DNA from: Ecdyonurus torrentis
Lineage: Eukaryota; Arthropoda; Insecta; Ephemeroptera; Heptageniidae
Reading direction: 5' to 3'
Assembly (NCBI GenBank): GCA_949318235.1
Contig: OX439137.1
Coordinates: 12,520,698-12,584,697 of the forward strand
DNA length: 64,000 nucleotides
Every line of letters begins with the position of its first letter. Within the stretch, counting starts at the first letter, position 1. The notes below the pieces were generated by a model. It searched no databases, was not told the DNA's origin, and worked only from the letters and a program-made list of their open reading frames with translations. The position numbers and the translations under genes are program-made. Shown here piece by piece: positions 1 through 13,163 of the stretch.

Positions 1-15
1 CTCTCTCTCTCTCTC
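1..15. repeat. (CT)n microsatellite, cut by window edge
   Basis: Pure CT dinucleotides run from the first base of the window to about base 15. The array probably continues to the left. Confidence 0.8.
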
Positions 16-126
16 CTTACAATCAGTGTATAGTATACTAAGCAACTTCCTTACACAACACATAGACACTGAGAAATGCCTGTCAAACTTACATACTAAA
101 AAATACACATTTTTAAAATACCACTC

Positions 127-416
127 TATAGGCTGTATGCCCATGACGTCATACTGAATGCGCTTCAACGCCATACTGGAACAATGAATAACATTGCTCA
201 GCATTGTTATTTGGCTCTTTTTTTTTCTTTTTTTTTTTTTTTTGGGGAAATCGGTTAATTTTTTTTGGTTTTCATTATTATTCTCGCATACTTAAAAACC
301 TAATTCAACCTGTTAACAGTATCAATGAACTGAAAAATATTGCTAAATTTTAAAATGGAAAAATGATTTATTTTTCCACACCAATCCATGTTGTATAGTG
401 CTTACATGCATCCTAA
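127..416 (-). mobile_element. Family B MITE copy 1
   Basis: It begins TATAGGCTGTATGC, followed by CATGACGTCATACTGAATGC and the family core AATGAATAACATTGCTCAGCA. It then runs through AATCGGTTAATTTTTT and CAACCTGTTAACAG to a decayed far end near TGCATCCTAAC. The same ordered blocks recur in eight other places. Here the element is reversed relative to the copy at 40482, and its last third is the most diverged. No coding capacity is visible. A short T-rich insertion has expanded in the middle. Confidence 0.75.
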
Positions 417-1177
417 CATCTTATTAGGAAAATTGTTAATTTAGAAGGATAAAATGTTTTGAAGATATATATTATTATATAATACATCACCCTTTCTATT
501 TTATTAAGTTATTTGATTATGATTTAATATTTGATAAAAATTACTTTAAAATAATAACTTACATATGATGCCATCTTAAGCTATAAAACACGCTATACTA
601 GAAGTGTAGTTTTATATGACGTCACCTTATCATCACATATTATAATATTATTATAGTTAAAGTTTGAATATGTCACAGTTCATTAATAAAATTATCTTCC
701 AAACATTTTATTAAATAAACATAAATTACGTGCAATATCCTGAAACTTCATGTTAGTCTAAAGGTCTAAAATAATAAAAAACACAACTTGATTATGATTA
801 CACTTCATAATAGGCTTTAATATAAATAACTAAATTGTATGTTATTATAATATTATAGATATATTATACAGTTAAGTTAATTCGGGATTTGACTAAAAAG
901 TTGTTAAAAAAAGAAAAATCTGAAATTTTGCAGAGTGATACATTAGGATAAGATATATTTAAAAATGAAACCGTATAGATTTTGAGTTATGAGTTTTCGA
1001 AGTTTTAGTCCAATAAGAGCCCATGTTAGTTTTAATAATTATTTTCTCTCTTAACCTGATGACCATACGTTTTGAAAATTTTATCATATAGCTGTTACTA
1101 TTAACTTTCAAATGACATCATGAAGTTTTAAAGATTTCGTTTTAGATTTTGAGATAAAAGTCATCTGAATACAATCC
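417..1177. other. AT-rich non-coding, nothing recognised
   Basis: No ORF, exon-like segment or repeat family was recognised. One TGACGTCA octamer lies near 617. Confidence 0.5.
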
Positions 1178-1493
1178 TTAAAGGCGCAGAACACTTTGAA
1201 CAAAAAAGTTGTGTAATATCCTAACAAACCTCAAAATCAACGTTGATTTGGCCGAAGTCATTGATTTCTAATTTAGATTCCATGCACAAAATGCCACTGG
1301 CGGTCACTGACGTCACAGCTCGCCTGGTTCACGCGCACGTAAACTGGGTGAGCTGTGACGTCAGTGACTGCCAGTGTCATTTTGTGAATGGGAAATAAAT
1401 TAGAAATAAATGACTCCGGCCAAAACAACGTTGATTTTCAGGTTTGTTAGGATATTACAAAACTTTTTTGTTCAAGGTGTTCTACGCCTTTAA
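1178..1493. mobile_element. Family A hairpin MITE copy 1 with TTAA duplication
   Basis: TTAA stands at 1178-1181 and again at 1490-1493. Between them the element opens AGGCGCAGAACAC and closes GTGTTCTACGCCT, so it ends in inverted repeats. The whole element folds on itself: blocks such as CAACGTTGATTT, GACTCCGGCC / GGCCGAAGTC and TGACGTCACAGCTC / GAGCTGTGACGTCA appear in both arms around a short GC-rich loop near 1330-1350. Two further copies occur at 27656 and 46363 at almost the same length. TTAA duplication is the hallmark of piggyBac-type insertion. There is no transposase, so it is non-autonomous. Confidence 0.88.
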
Positions 1494-2248
1494 GTAAATT
1501 CAAGCATAATATATTTAAAAAAAAAAATGTTGCAACATTAAAGTAAATATCATGAATCTGGTAATATATTTTGTTAAACAATAAACCCTTAGTATGGTGC
1601 TCTACATTACATTAAATTTATTTGTTATGTGTTAGAGAGGTAAAAGTTTGCAAAAAAAAATTCCATATAATGTACTGTAAAAGTCGTTAAAATAAAATTC
1701 ATGACTTGTGCAAAGAAACTGTACATGTAGAATACAAAATAAAATATTTTATATTATTATAATAATACACTCTCACATTTTTACTGGCAAAATGTACGAA
1801 TTAATCTCTCTTATTACACTTACAGAAATAATATATACCACTTTTATATACGCTGAGTAATCTATAATGCAAGTTTTTAAGTTTTTTTTTTGTTTTTTTT
1901 TCAATTTATATATTTATGTATAAATAATCAGTTGATATGCTTTTTAATTTCATCTTTTTTTATTGAAATTATATGCATTCGGCTTCATCGTTAAATTATA
2001 TTTTTTAATAAGATTATATGCATGTGCCCAGAGAAATTTCTTAAAATGAGTTATTTTTAGAGTATGAATTTATTTTCAAATTCCACTTGTTACTAAGGTA
2101 GATACGTATACATTTAACTATGCAAATTAATATGGCTTAAACAATAAACTATTGAAATAATCGTAATGTCCTATTCTATACGTATAATAATTCTTTAAGA
2201 CCTGATCTTGAATTAAATCGTTACAATTTACTTATTAGCTCAAGTTAA

Positions 2249-2591
2249 AGGAATAGACCAGAAGAAAACATAAGCATTTATATCACAAAACACTTAATGG
2301 GACTTACATAAATAACATTAGTTTGTCTCAAACTCAAAACCCAACTGTAGCTTCGTAGCAGTGATCAGTAAATTTCGATTTATGGAACCCGCACAACATT
2401 TTTGTTTACTAATTTTTGTATGTTTCTGACGTCATAAACATGAATATTCACGCAAATTGCATACTTTACAATTATTTCACGCTCTCTCGTGGGGCATTAA
2501 CATTCTGGTAAAAATTGTCATCAGTTTTTAAGATCCTATTTCGTTTTTATTCATTAAGAAGCGCATGTTGTTTTATGTGGTCTATATGGCT
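2249..2591 (+). mobile_element. Family C MITE copy 1 with TTAA duplication
   Basis: TTAA flanks the element at 2245-2248 and 2592-2595. It begins AGGAATAGACCAGAAG and ends GTGGTCTATATGGCT, imperfect inverted repeats of about 12-14 bp. The interior carries the family blocks CATAAGCATTTATATCAC, GTAGCAGTGATCAG, GTTTCTGACGTCATAAACAT and CACGCTCTCTCGTGGGGC. Copies lie at 13164 (+), 44077 (-) and 51570 (-). There is no coding capacity. The ends resemble those of family A, suggesting mobilisation by the same kind of TTAA-specific transposase. Confidence 0.85.
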
Positions 2592-2599
2592 TTAAGTAT

Positions 2600-4454
2600 A
2601 TGAGAACTTTTCAAGTTTGTTCAGTTTCAGACAAAAATTCAGGCTTTCTTTTTTAATTACGTCGTATCACTATTATAAATAAAAAATATTTTAGATACAA
2701 GTAAAATAAATATATAATACTGTAACTATCATATTACTTTTTTTGTCTTTTTTCCGTGTAAAAATAAATAAATTAAAAATCACTCTTACTCTACTTTTTT
2801 TTTTTTTTTTTTTTTTCAAATTTGGCAACTTCTCAAAATAAAATAAGTAAGTTGATTGGACCTATGCCGAAATTTCTTACACTAGTATATTTAAATAAAA
2901 TTGTATTTGATTAGCCTAAAGAAACAGTTAAAGTGAATTTTATTTTAAAAAAAGATTAAATAAGATTTATATTAATATCCTGTTAGTAAGATGATATGCT
3001 TCCTTTGGCATTTGTAAACAAAAACAAACAATTGAATCTTTTAGATATAAAAGGTTATAAAATTTACACTTTATCATTATTTATACACTGCATTTTTGGA
3101 ATGTTTAATACATATTTAGATGCGAAAAAATGTCAATTAAGAAAATTTCAATTACGTTAAAAAATTCATTTTTTAACGTAAAGTACTTAAAAGATTAATT
3201 CTTTAAAGTAAAAACAATGAATTTAATTTCTACTTTTAAATATGCCAATATTCCAACTTTTTACAGTGCATAATATCTTAAGTTTTTTGAGACTCAACGT
3301 TTTTAAAATAGTCACACAAAAATATCCCAATCAATATAACAAACCAAATTTCATCTAAAATTTCTTATTCTAATGAAGTAAAAGATACTTCATTAGAATA
3401 GATTCTACATCATGTATTAAGTGTTTTATATATTATAAAAAAATGTTTAACTTAATTAATTTGAGACATCTAAATGGATTTTAATGAAGATGACTTGCAT
3501 ATTATAACATTTTCAAGTTTTGTATATACATGCCTAATTTTTATTTAAATTTTCACTTTTTATAAATTATTGAAAACTTTTTCTATCAAAACCATGAGAT
3601 GGAAATAATTTCTCACCAAAGCGACAACATTTAAAAACACTTTTTACTTGAACCTTAAAGTTAAATTTTTATTTTAACTATTCACTTATTAAATAAACTT
3701 TTTTATTTTCGTCTTTTTCTTACCGGAATTAAACCTTATAAAATTTAAATTCCTTACACTATTTTTGCAGATTATCAACGAGACCTTTTTTTTTTTTTTT
3801 TCTTTTTCTTTTTTTTTTTACCGCTTGTACACCTAACACTTTTAAGTTTATAAGAGGATCTAGATTTCGTTTTATTGTTTGAATAGATTATTTGGGTCAC
3901 AGAATTTTGAACTGAACAAACACATGTTTTATGAATGAAAAAAAGCGGTAGAATGACTTTGAATTTTTCATTCAAATACTGTTTTCAAGAAGAAGAAAAA
4001 ATAATGTTTAAAAATAAACACTTGTATATACCTATGAGAAAATAAATAAGAGAAGAGAAAGGAGAAAAAGTAACAGTTTATTCTTGTAAACTTCATTTGT
4101 TTGGGTAGAAACATAAATTTTAAGTTTTTAGAAATAAAATTGAATAACAAAAAAATGTTATGAAAAAAGTAAAATATTCATACTGAGGAAAACTTATAAT
4201 AGTGACCATGCTATCTGTAGGTCAAATCATGATCAAGGTAGTCGCGCAAAGTTGGAGTACAAGCTTATAATAACGATAACGATATAGCTGCAGGTGCAGC
4301 AGCTATCCAGGTAGTGCAGTAAGCGTTCGCCAGAAGTTTATAACCATCGTCATGATAGGTGCCTAATCATTTAACATTGTAACAGTTTCAGCTTTACCTG
4401 AACTTTACAGGTAACCGGAAGTTAGCAGGTTAGCGGAATAGGGCAGCATAGGTA
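2600..4454. other. AT-rich non-coding with one more complex block
   Basis: This is mostly A/T runs, including T-tracts near 2798 and 3790, and no coding signal. About 4200-4450 is visibly less AT-rich, with words such as GCAGGTGCAGCAGCTATCC and GGTAACCGGAAG, but it has no open frame and no copy elsewhere in the window. It could be an old repeat or a regulatory block. Confidence 0.45.
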
Positions 4455-4793
4455 TAGGGTAATAGGATGTATGCATTAATTCATATAAAAGTTTACGCCA
4501 TGTTGGATCACTAAACAACATGAGCTGGTATAGGAAAATGACACATTTTGCAGTTAAAAAATATTAAACCAATATTTTTGAGAACATTTATGTTATGAAC
4601 AAAGTTGAATTAGGTTTTTAAGTATGCGAGAAAAATTATAAATAATTAAGTAATTTCTCAAAGAAATTAGCAAAAAAAAAAAAAAAAAACTCGTATATAT
4701 GTCCTATGCTGAGCAATGTTATTCATCGCTCCATTATGTCGTCGAAGTGCATTCAGTATGACGTCATGCAAATATACCCCATAATTAACTGCA
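4455..4793 (+). mobile_element. Family B MITE copy 2
   Basis: It starts TATAGGGTAATAGGATGTATGC and ends GACGTCATGCAAATATACCCCATA. It carries the ordered family blocks CGCCATGTTGGATCACT, GGTATAGGAAAATGACACA, AATATTTTTGAGA and TCCTATGCTGAGCAATG. A poly-A tract of about 18 bases has expanded within it near 4673. Confidence 0.8.
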
Positions 4794-4799
4794 TTGGCA

Positions 4800-7640
4800 T
4801 TGGTCAACAAATACTTAGACTCTATAGTATGTCTTCTCGGTGCGACACGTAAGAAAAAGTGACGCAAAAACATACACAATAAATAGGGTAGAGAAAACTG
4901 TACGAAAATCAAAATACTATTAAGGTGTAAAACTTAATTAACACAATCGTATAAATACGGTACTTTAACTACTTAGCTATATATTTTTTAGTTATTACTT
5001 TATTATTATTACCTGGCCTAAATTAGCAATTAAAAATATACAAGTTTGAAAATATTTCATTACTTTTATTCTTTTTTTAAGAAATAACAAAACGAAATAC
5101 AAATATTGTTGTAATAGAAAGAATTTACCATAAATGAACTAATTATTATATATATAATTATTAACATTTTGCAAATAATATATACAATTAGTATAAAAAT
5201 TTATGACTATTGACCCATTGATTATAAAAAAAAGTTGTGAAGAACTTGTTTTAAGTCGCGTGTAAGTATTTTACCTGGAGGCTAAATATAACAAAAGTTC
5301 TAGCATTTATTCAGCTACATTATTTTTTTATTTTATATACCAGCCTACTATCGTTGTTCTATATTACTTAGGAGTTAACATGATTATTTCTACGAATATC
5401 GAAATTTACAGTTATAAATAATGTTGTTAATGCCAATTTTACTTAACATAGAAAATAAAGAAAGAAAAAAAAACTATAAGCAATTTTTAATTATGTTTAG
5501 GGAGTAATTTTTTTTTTATTTAAACCGTTCATTAATATTTAATTACAAATACATTACTCGTTTTTTTTATAAAGGATGATACACAGTACTGTTAATTACT
5601 ATAAAAATAAATACTAATTATTTTATACTTTCTTTTGTGTAATATGCATTCATTTCTTTATCAAATAATAAAGAAAAACAACATTAAAAAAAATATATAC
5701 AAAAATTAAGTTAGTTGGATGACTTTTATTACTTTTAGATTTTCTACTTTTAAAGTGTTTAAATTATTTAATGCAGCATCAAATGTAACTCCAATCAAAC
5801 TTTTTTAATTTGTATTTATGCTCTTGTTTGTCGTAAATAAAGGTAATTAAAAGTTAAGTATGCAAAATACACAATAAATTTGGTTTTAAGTACTGCGTAT
5901 TTAATTAAAATAATACAATAACGATGATCCTTTTTGTATGCAAGCATTAAAATTTATTACATATAAATTAACAAGTACAAAACTAATTTCATGAAAATAA
6001 TGTTTTTATTTCATAATATGATAAAAAAACTCAATTTTTTACAAAAAACTTATAAGTAACGCAATAGTACACAAGGTAAAATATTTTAATTCTATGATCA
6101 GAGTCGTATATTATTTTTAATAAAATAGCGGAAGATATGATTAAATTTCAGTATGCAATCGTGTACATTAATGTCAGTTATTATAACAATACAATGCTTA
6201 GTACACTGCAATAATATAATATACAAAAGAAGCTATTATGCAAATTTTTACTCACTAAAATTAGGGCATTCCATTCATTCTCATATTCTCACATATATAT
6301 TTTATATAAATTTTTATATGATTCTCAAGGACAAGAAAAAATATTTAGAAATTATATGTTTATATTATATTAATAATTTGTCATTTCTTTGACAAAAAAT
6401 AAATGAAGGTATTTGTCAAGGTAATACTTTAAGTCCCTGACATTTTAGAACTAGAACAATAAAGGGTTGTAGAGGAAGTAAGGACTAAATAGTATTTTTT
6501 TTATAATAATAACAAGTTATAAAATACAAAATACTATAATATTATAAAATAGGTATCAAATACAATGTCTTTCTGTATAGTATGTAATTTTATATAAGTA
6601 TATTTTCATACTTATCGTATAATTATTATTTTTAATTTTGTACTTTTCTTACTTTTTTTTCTATTGTTCCGCAAAGATGAAAGCAAGCTATATAAATTTA
6701 GAATAGAAACAGTTAAAAAAATTGCTTAAAATTTACTTTAATTCTATTACTGCATCAGTTTGAAATAGTTCATTTTTTTCTCCCAATGTGAATTACTGCA
6801 ATTTTTTCTAATTTTTATTTCTTAAGAAACTATATGCATAAATTAAAATACTTGAAACTTTCTTTAAAAATGCAACATTTGAGACATATAGTAATTAGCT
6901 ATAGAAGTAGCTAGAAGTTTTAAAAATCACGAAAAGTTAAGTAAAAAGCAAGAAACAACATTTTTTTATTCAACCCAAAGTTAATTATATCTTAACAGTG
7001 GATTAAAACACCATCAATAATATTCTATTGTTATCATTATTATTTTGTTAAGTATTTCCGCTTTATTTTTATTTCACATTTATAGTTGAACTATATTTAA
7101 TATAATAAAAGAAAAACTCTTGCTGTTTAATTAGTAGATAACGGATTTAGTTGTAATGTTTCGGTTCAACTAAAAGTAAATTTAAGACTCATTTATAAAA
7201 TAAAAGTAATGTTACAAATACATTACTTAGTTTATATAAATTTTCACCGTATTTTTTTTTTACTAATTCTCTTTATAATGTTTATATATTATAGTGAAAT
7301 TATATTAAAAGTAAGATGTTACTTGGTATATTTAAAACTCTTAGTTTTTATTTGAAAGTAAATGGTTTGTTAAATATGCAAAAATTAAGACGATTATTTG
7401 GTGTGAATATGCTTTTATAATTGTTCTCATTAAAACCATGAAATGCAGTTTTATATACTCAAAACGTTATTTTAAACGTCTTATTTTATGCATATTTATA
7501 TGTATATAAATTTCTATTAGTTGTAGAAAATAATAATCTGATTTTTATCGCAGAAAACGTAAAAATAACTATAATAATAATGGAACAATTTTTTTTTTTT
7601 TTTTTTTTTTTTTTGCAATGAAATCACGCTACTATACGCA
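4800..7640. other. AT-rich non-coding, nothing recognised
   Basis: Very AT-rich sequence with short A and T runs. No ORF above 80 codons, no exon-like island and no repeat shared with the rest of the window was found. A T-tract of about 24 bases ends near 7614. Confidence 0.5.
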
Positions 7641-7645
7641 GTACG

Positions 7646-7850
7646 CACGGATAAAAAAAAATACGTATAATAATTATTAATTATGCTATAGCTCATTTTT
7701 AGTATAATTTGTTCATTATAACTTAATTTGTGCTATACTGCATAATAACTATGTTGCATACCATGAATATTATGTTGTACAGCAAAACTATTTTTCTTGT
7801 TCTATAATTTATAGTCTCGTTTATGCTATAAATTAATGTAGAATAAATTT
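7646..7850 (+). mobile_element. Family D palindromic MITE copy 1
   Basis: It opens CACGGATAAAAAAAAATACG and contains ATTATGCTATAGCTCATTTT, TGTGCTATACTGCATAAT and TATTATGTTGTACAGCA in the family order. The far end has decayed. The family is built from repeated GCATAAATTATGC-like palindromes and normally ends ATTATTTCCGTG. There is no coding capacity. Confidence 0.72.
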
Positions 7851-8117
7851 TGTAACTTTTTATTAATTCCGCGTATTAGTCAACTCTATAATATCAGCTT
7901 AATCGTTAAAATAGTTTTTAACTTTTTACATTACGTTAAGTGATATTTATAAAACACTTTATATTTTTTTAAAAGAACTTTTATAGTAGAGTGTTTTCAA
8001 GCTGTGCAAATATTGCATAAATTTGCTTATATAAACCCTCATTTTAAACATTCATTTAAAAGCCCGTATCTTATTAGTTATATCAAAGAGATATAAATGC
8101 ATTGAAAATTGATTTTG

Positions 8118-8131
8118 TGTGTGTGTGTGTT
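8118..8131. repeat. (GT)n short microsatellite
   Basis: About seven perfect GT dinucleotides, interrupting otherwise AT-rich DNA 430 bases upstream of the exon. Confidence 0.7.
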
Positions 8132-8565
8132 GAATTCAGCATCATATATAAATATATAGTTTTTAAGGAACTTAATATAATAAAACGTAATAAATGTAAT
8201 TCTTTACTAATGAAAAGTATTTTTGAAGCGTAACTTTAAATTTTGATACAAATCATTTTTACGTGTATTTATATACATGACTTTATTAATGTATCTTTTG
8301 ATTTTTGATGCATCGTTGCTATACAATACTAAAATATAAACCCAATATCACATAAAATTTTACTGTACCTATTGATTTAGTTGGCTCTTCATTTTCAGTT
8401 ATAGTAAATTAAGTGGTTCTATCACGATAGAAATTTTCTAAAAAAGACAATTGGGGTGATCGTTTAGAACTCAATATACAAATATTAAATCAAAATATTT
8501 GAAAATATTGTATAGGAATTTTGTATTCTTTATATTCAGTACTTACCTATTTTTGTTGTTTGCAG

Positions 8566-8717
8566 GCCTAGTGAATTGCTGGCCCTGATTGCGATTTCCA
8601 CGACCCTCTTCTTATTTCTTCACACTCATAATCTACAGGGACGATTAAAGGAGATTGAGGAGCGAGGTGCAAGTGGAGAATCTGCACTTGCTTCAAGCAG
8701 AGCTTCAGGTGGTTCCG
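8566..8717 (+). CDS. Internal exon: membrane span and stem of a putative type II membrane protein
   Basis: The exon is 152 bp. The acceptor is a T-rich tract ending tgcag at 8565 and the donor is gtaagt at 8718. Read from 8567 it gives 50 residues beginning PSELLALIAISTTLF. Residues 4-19 (LLALIAISTTLFLFLH) form a hydrophobic membrane span. LQGRLKEIEER follows, with heptad-like spacing and high charge, as in a short coiled coil. The tail is Gly/Ser/Ala-rich (RGASGESALASSRASGGS). The exon ends after the first base of a codon. Base composition is much richer in G+C than its surroundings, and ACC, GCC, CTC and CTG codons are used. It is too short for a start codon to be expected, and none is visible, so the cytoplasmic N-terminus must lie in an upstream exon outside or unseen in the window. 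The layout resembles membrane collagens, the gliomedin/colmedin class, or type II enzymes with a stem. I cannot name the family. Confidence 0.82.
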
Positions 8718-9287
8718 GTAAGTACCTGAAACACAAAAACATAACCTTAGTTTGTTTATTTAATTGATACATACGTTAAATATTAAATATATTTGAATAA
8801 ATGTGGCATAACTTTGAAATTGTAACTCAGAACAAAAAAGATGCAAGGAAATCAGAATTTCTATACTTCTGGTCTACAGGCAAAAGTTATTTAATGACCA
8901 ATGGTAAGAAAAGAAATATAAAATTATACTATAAATTACAATAAAAAACACACACAATGCGTGCTTAATTAATTATAAATAACTTTTCGGTGGAACCAAA
9001 AGAAAATTTCGCGTATATAAGATAATTTTGCAATATTTATATTTGTTATTTATGACCATATCATATTTAAACAAATCAAACATTATTTTTCGTTTCCTTT
9101 TTTTTCTACTTTCGCTTTAATTGTTTAACTTTCTCACAAAGTCTATTTTCAAACATAGAAATACATACGTAGACGTGTATATTTAACAATAGCGGATGTT
9201 TTAAGTGTGTATACCGTAATAATGAAGTCTCTTTCTGGTAAAAAAAAAAAATACAAGCAGTGACAGGTCTTTTTCATAAGATGTCAA

Positions 9288-9340
9288 AGGTCATGAAGGT
9301 CAATAGTAGTACCTGACTGTCATAACCTTTAGAAAGGTCA
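9288..9340 (+). promoter_or_regulatory. Nuclear-receptor-like half-site cluster (DR3 plus one)
   Basis: AGGTCA at 9288-9293 and AGGTCA at 9297-9302 form a direct repeat spaced by three bases. A third AGGTCA lies at 9335-9340. Direct repeats of this hexamer are the binding geometry of RXR-type heterodimers. It lies about 570 bases into the intron, a common place for enhancers. Function is inferred only. Confidence 0.4.
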
Positions 9341-9344
9341 TGGA

Positions 9345-10489
9345 CCATAATTTAAATTTTGTATTCTTTATTTAATTTTTTATTCAATTCTTATTTATAT
9401 GTGTATTGCTATAATTCAATTTGTTGTTTGCTAAAAATGAATAAATTTAGGGGGGAAAAACTAAAGGATTTTTATGATAATATTTTAATTTACTGCATAT
9501 AATTCTAAAATATACGCAATAGATCATCATTATTATTATTTTAACATTTTCTAAAAAAAATATATATATATAATATGAATATATTTTTTTTTGACATTAT
9601 TGAAGCCTTTCAAGATGTAAGTTTAAAAAAATCTTCACGCAAGAAAAAATATTTTCTACTTTCTTCAAAATTACTTATAAAAAAATGTAACAATTGATTT
9701 TACGGTAAATTTACTTTTAAATGAATGATTTGTAGAGCCGTGAATAATATATATTTTTTTTTTAAACAGAGAAGAAAAAAAAATCATTCAAAAACGTATA
9801 CTTCAAACACAATTGTACAAAACCCACGTACAAATGTGCAACAATCAAACATGAAATTCACAATCACATTGTTTTTGTTTTTTTATATTTTTACTATAAA
9901 AATATACCGTTTATCATTCAATATAATATCACGAAATTTATAAAAGAAATTGTCACAATTTTTAACAGTTAGAAACAAAGTCTTAAACAATGATGCACTA
10001 TATCAAATATTATTGGTCTAGACTAAAATCACGATCAGTATTGTTAAATAGTGTAGTTTTTTTATGCAAAAATTCTGGTCACTGGTCTCGTATTTTCATG
10101 ATGACCGCAGTAGTCATGATGTTTCGGGTGATTTTTTTTTTTTAATGTTTTAAAACCGTTGCTCAAATAAAAGGTCATGTAAAAACCACAACTATAAAGA
10201 ATCTGAAACATAAGTGTATTTTCTTACTGAATCCAAAGTCATAATTGCATTTTATTCAATAATTGTATCCGTACAGTGTGTCTCAAAAGAAGAAAATCAA
10301 AGGATTAATGAACATATTTGGAGACTTGTACTGATATATGTCTATAAATTTAAATATACATATATATCTGTAATTCAATAGTGAATTTTTTTTATTTGTC
10401 TTAAAAACTATACATGACCAAGACTGATTTTTTTTATACTAATTTAAATACCACTATTTGTATATCTTTCATAAAGAATGACATAGCGT
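9345..10489. other. AT-rich intronic DNA, nothing recognised
   Basis: No exon-like segment or family repeat was found. The short open frame near 9725-9943 is composed of AT-rich codons and has no recognisable domain. Confidence 0.5.
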
Positions 10490-10663
10490 GCATATATTTG
10501 AATGGTCAAAAATTTCATTCATATAAACGAGTGTACACACACGATCACATGATTGAGATAATTTAACCATTTAAATTCAGAGCATGTTTGCCTGATATAT
10601 TTAAAAACTAAGTTCGAGTTTTTGAAAGGTAAAATACAGTATATAATCACAATCGTTCATAAA
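10490..10663. mobile_element. Family F repeat copy 1
   Basis: It carries TTTGAATGGTCAAAAATTTC, then CGAGTGTACACACACGATCA, TTAACCATTTAAATTCAGAG and GAGTTTTTGAAAGGTAAAAT. The copy at 37705 has the same words in the same order. The motif ATTTTACCATTCAAA appears in both orientations, so the family is partly palindromic and MITE-like. Confidence 0.6.
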
Positions 10664-11371
10664 TCACAATATCACGATACATATTTTACATCATTTTTTA
10701 TAGGTAATAATTATAAATATTATGGTAAAAAATCAAAATATTTCTAAGTATTCAACAGTTATACATTTTCATATAATAGTACACTCATTTCCTGAAAAAA
10801 ACAAAAAACAAACAAAAAAAAAAAAAAACTAAACACTACAAATCTTTCATGTCATAAAACAATATAACAATTAACAAACAGCAGCAAGTACATAGAAATT
10901 TAGAGAAAAAAAAATGTAATACCGACATGATGTATTATATAGTAAAAAAATATACATAAATATATACCTATTATGTTGAATGGCCACAGGAAATATAAGG
11001 TAATGTTTTTAATTTTTATTTCCCACGTCTAATTTACCTGTAATTATACATCTACCTGCATAAATAATAATAAAAAAGTAATATGAAAGTATATAACTAT
11101 AAATAAAACGTGAAAGTAAAAGATTTAAATATTATTTTAATTTTAATATTAATTTTTAAGGTATATACGTGATCGTGAGTTAAATTTATTTTATGATAAC
11201 ATATAACATATCTAAATATAATTATTAATACGCGCAATGTCACGCACTTAGAAACATAAATATTGATTCCCTCCTCCCTTCTTTGTTTGCATTTTGAAAA
11301 AAAAATAAATAGTTTTCTGAGCTGAAATTAAATTTTTTTATATAAATTATAACTAATGAATTTAAGTACTA
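10664..11371. other. AT-rich intronic DNA, nothing recognised
   Basis: A-rich tracts near 10800-10830 and AT-rich unique sequence. No gene or repeat family was recognised. Confidence 0.5.
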
Positions 11372-11619
11372 TATAGGGTCAATGCATTCTTGTTAAAGTC
11401 GACGCCATGGCATCATAGAAAAATTACTCTATTTGGAAGTTTAAAAATACTAAGCAATATTTTGAATAGCATGATTGATGCTGTTAATAGATGGAATTAG
11501 TATCTTAAGTTGTGCCTCAAAGAAAATAGCCGAAAACAAAGTTTGTCCTATGCTGAGCAATGTTATCATTTACTCCATTACTCAAGCATGGCGTCCAAGA
11601 GCACGCGGATACACCTTAC
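11372..11619 (+). mobile_element. Family B MITE copy 3
   Basis: It starts TATAGGGTCAATGCATTCTTG and continues TTAAAGTCGACGCCATGG. It carries ACTAAGCAATATTTTGA, AAATAGCCGAAAAC and TGTCCTATGCTGAGCAATG, and ends GCGGATACACCTTACA. It is slightly shorter than other copies because the central AT-rich part is reduced. Confidence 0.78.
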
Positions 11620-13159
11620 AGATTGATTATATAATATATACGAATTAGTATATTTTATTGCAATTTCATATAACAACAAAGAGTTACAACAAGCTTTGGT
11701 GTCTTGTCATATATCATAATCAGACTTAATTAAAACAAATGTTTCATTAAGTGGGAGGAGGGTTTTTAAAACAAAAATATAAGTATTAATAGCAATAAAA
11801 ACAGCACAGTAAACATTTTAAGTACAAGTATAACGACAGAATAGGAAAAGAGAAAATAATTAGTTTAGTTACAAAAACAAAAATGAACGTTAAGCATGCT
11901 TCAATCAAATTTTGAATTGGGATAAAAATTCAGCTAAAGAGTATCATATATTATAACTATTTAAGTACACTTATATAATATATACTTATAGTATACTATG
12001 TTAGTATTCTTTAAAAATTAAGAACTTTTTAGATACGATCCATCATACAAGTTAAAAAAAGCATTATTGCATGTCTGCTCTGGTTTGCTTCGTTAATTTT
12101 ATATATTTATTAAAAATTCATATTTTTATGTATTACAATAATTATCAAATATTTTCTGTATACGTATTTGTATAAAAACAAATTTTATTCACTCGAACAT
12201 AAAACTATAAATATAATTATTATTATCATGAATAATCCGCATTTCCATACTAATTTGTGTATACACCTTCCTGCTTGGTGTTTATTAATACACTATACTA
12301 TATAATATAAAATACAGTAACTTTATGGAGATGATATAGGCTTTACTTCCTCAATGGATAAAAAGTATAACTTTTATAATATAAACAAAACGAATAAATA
12401 AAATAAATGTGCTAACATTTTCATTCTTTCTTTTTACATGTGCATATATTTATACATTTTTTTTAAACATTTTAAATATTATTGTTTGAATAAGTAGAAC
12501 AAATATATAAAAAAATATCTTCAGCCCACGAATTCAACATACATAATATCAAACTCATATAATAATAATAATATTCATGAATAATTTTAAATCCATTTTT
12601 TCCTACATTTCATTTCATATAAATATTGAACTCTCTTTTCTATAATAAATACTATAATCAACTTAATTTGTATGCAATAAACTATAGTCATTCTTAAAAG
12701 AATTGATGAAGATAATTTTTTTTCTTTATTGTAATTCATTATTTGGAAATAAATTTTTTACTACTTATTGTTTTAATTTTATGATAAGCTATTTAAAAAA
12801 AATTCCCATTGCAAAGAACTCTCATTTTTTTTTTTTTTTTTTTTTTAAGTCTATGTTGTAAACATTTTATGAATACATTTCATTACATGTATAACTTATT
12901 AATTAAGAATAATTAGATATGGGAAAGTAGGATGAAGATTAAATTTAAATTAAATCTAATATTAAATAAATCCATATTTAATGATTTTTCTTTAGGAGAA
13001 TTTTAGTTTGCATTATTGCCCACAAATATCGCCCATTTCTAATTACAGACTTGGCTTATAAATAAACGATAATATAAGACATATCGAGCATTCATAAAAT
13101 GAATAAAATCTCGCAAGTATACTGAAAATCATTAAAAAAAAGTAACAGAAAAAATTACT
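11620..13159. other. AT-rich intronic DNA, nothing recognised
   Basis: No coding or repeat-family signal. A T-tract of about 22 bases lies near 12826. Confidence 0.5.
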
Positions 13160-13163
13160 TTAA

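Noticed and set aside
10096..10121. CATGATGAC / GTCATGATG as a palindrome
   Set aside because: The two halves are not true reverse complements and the match is too short to mean anything.
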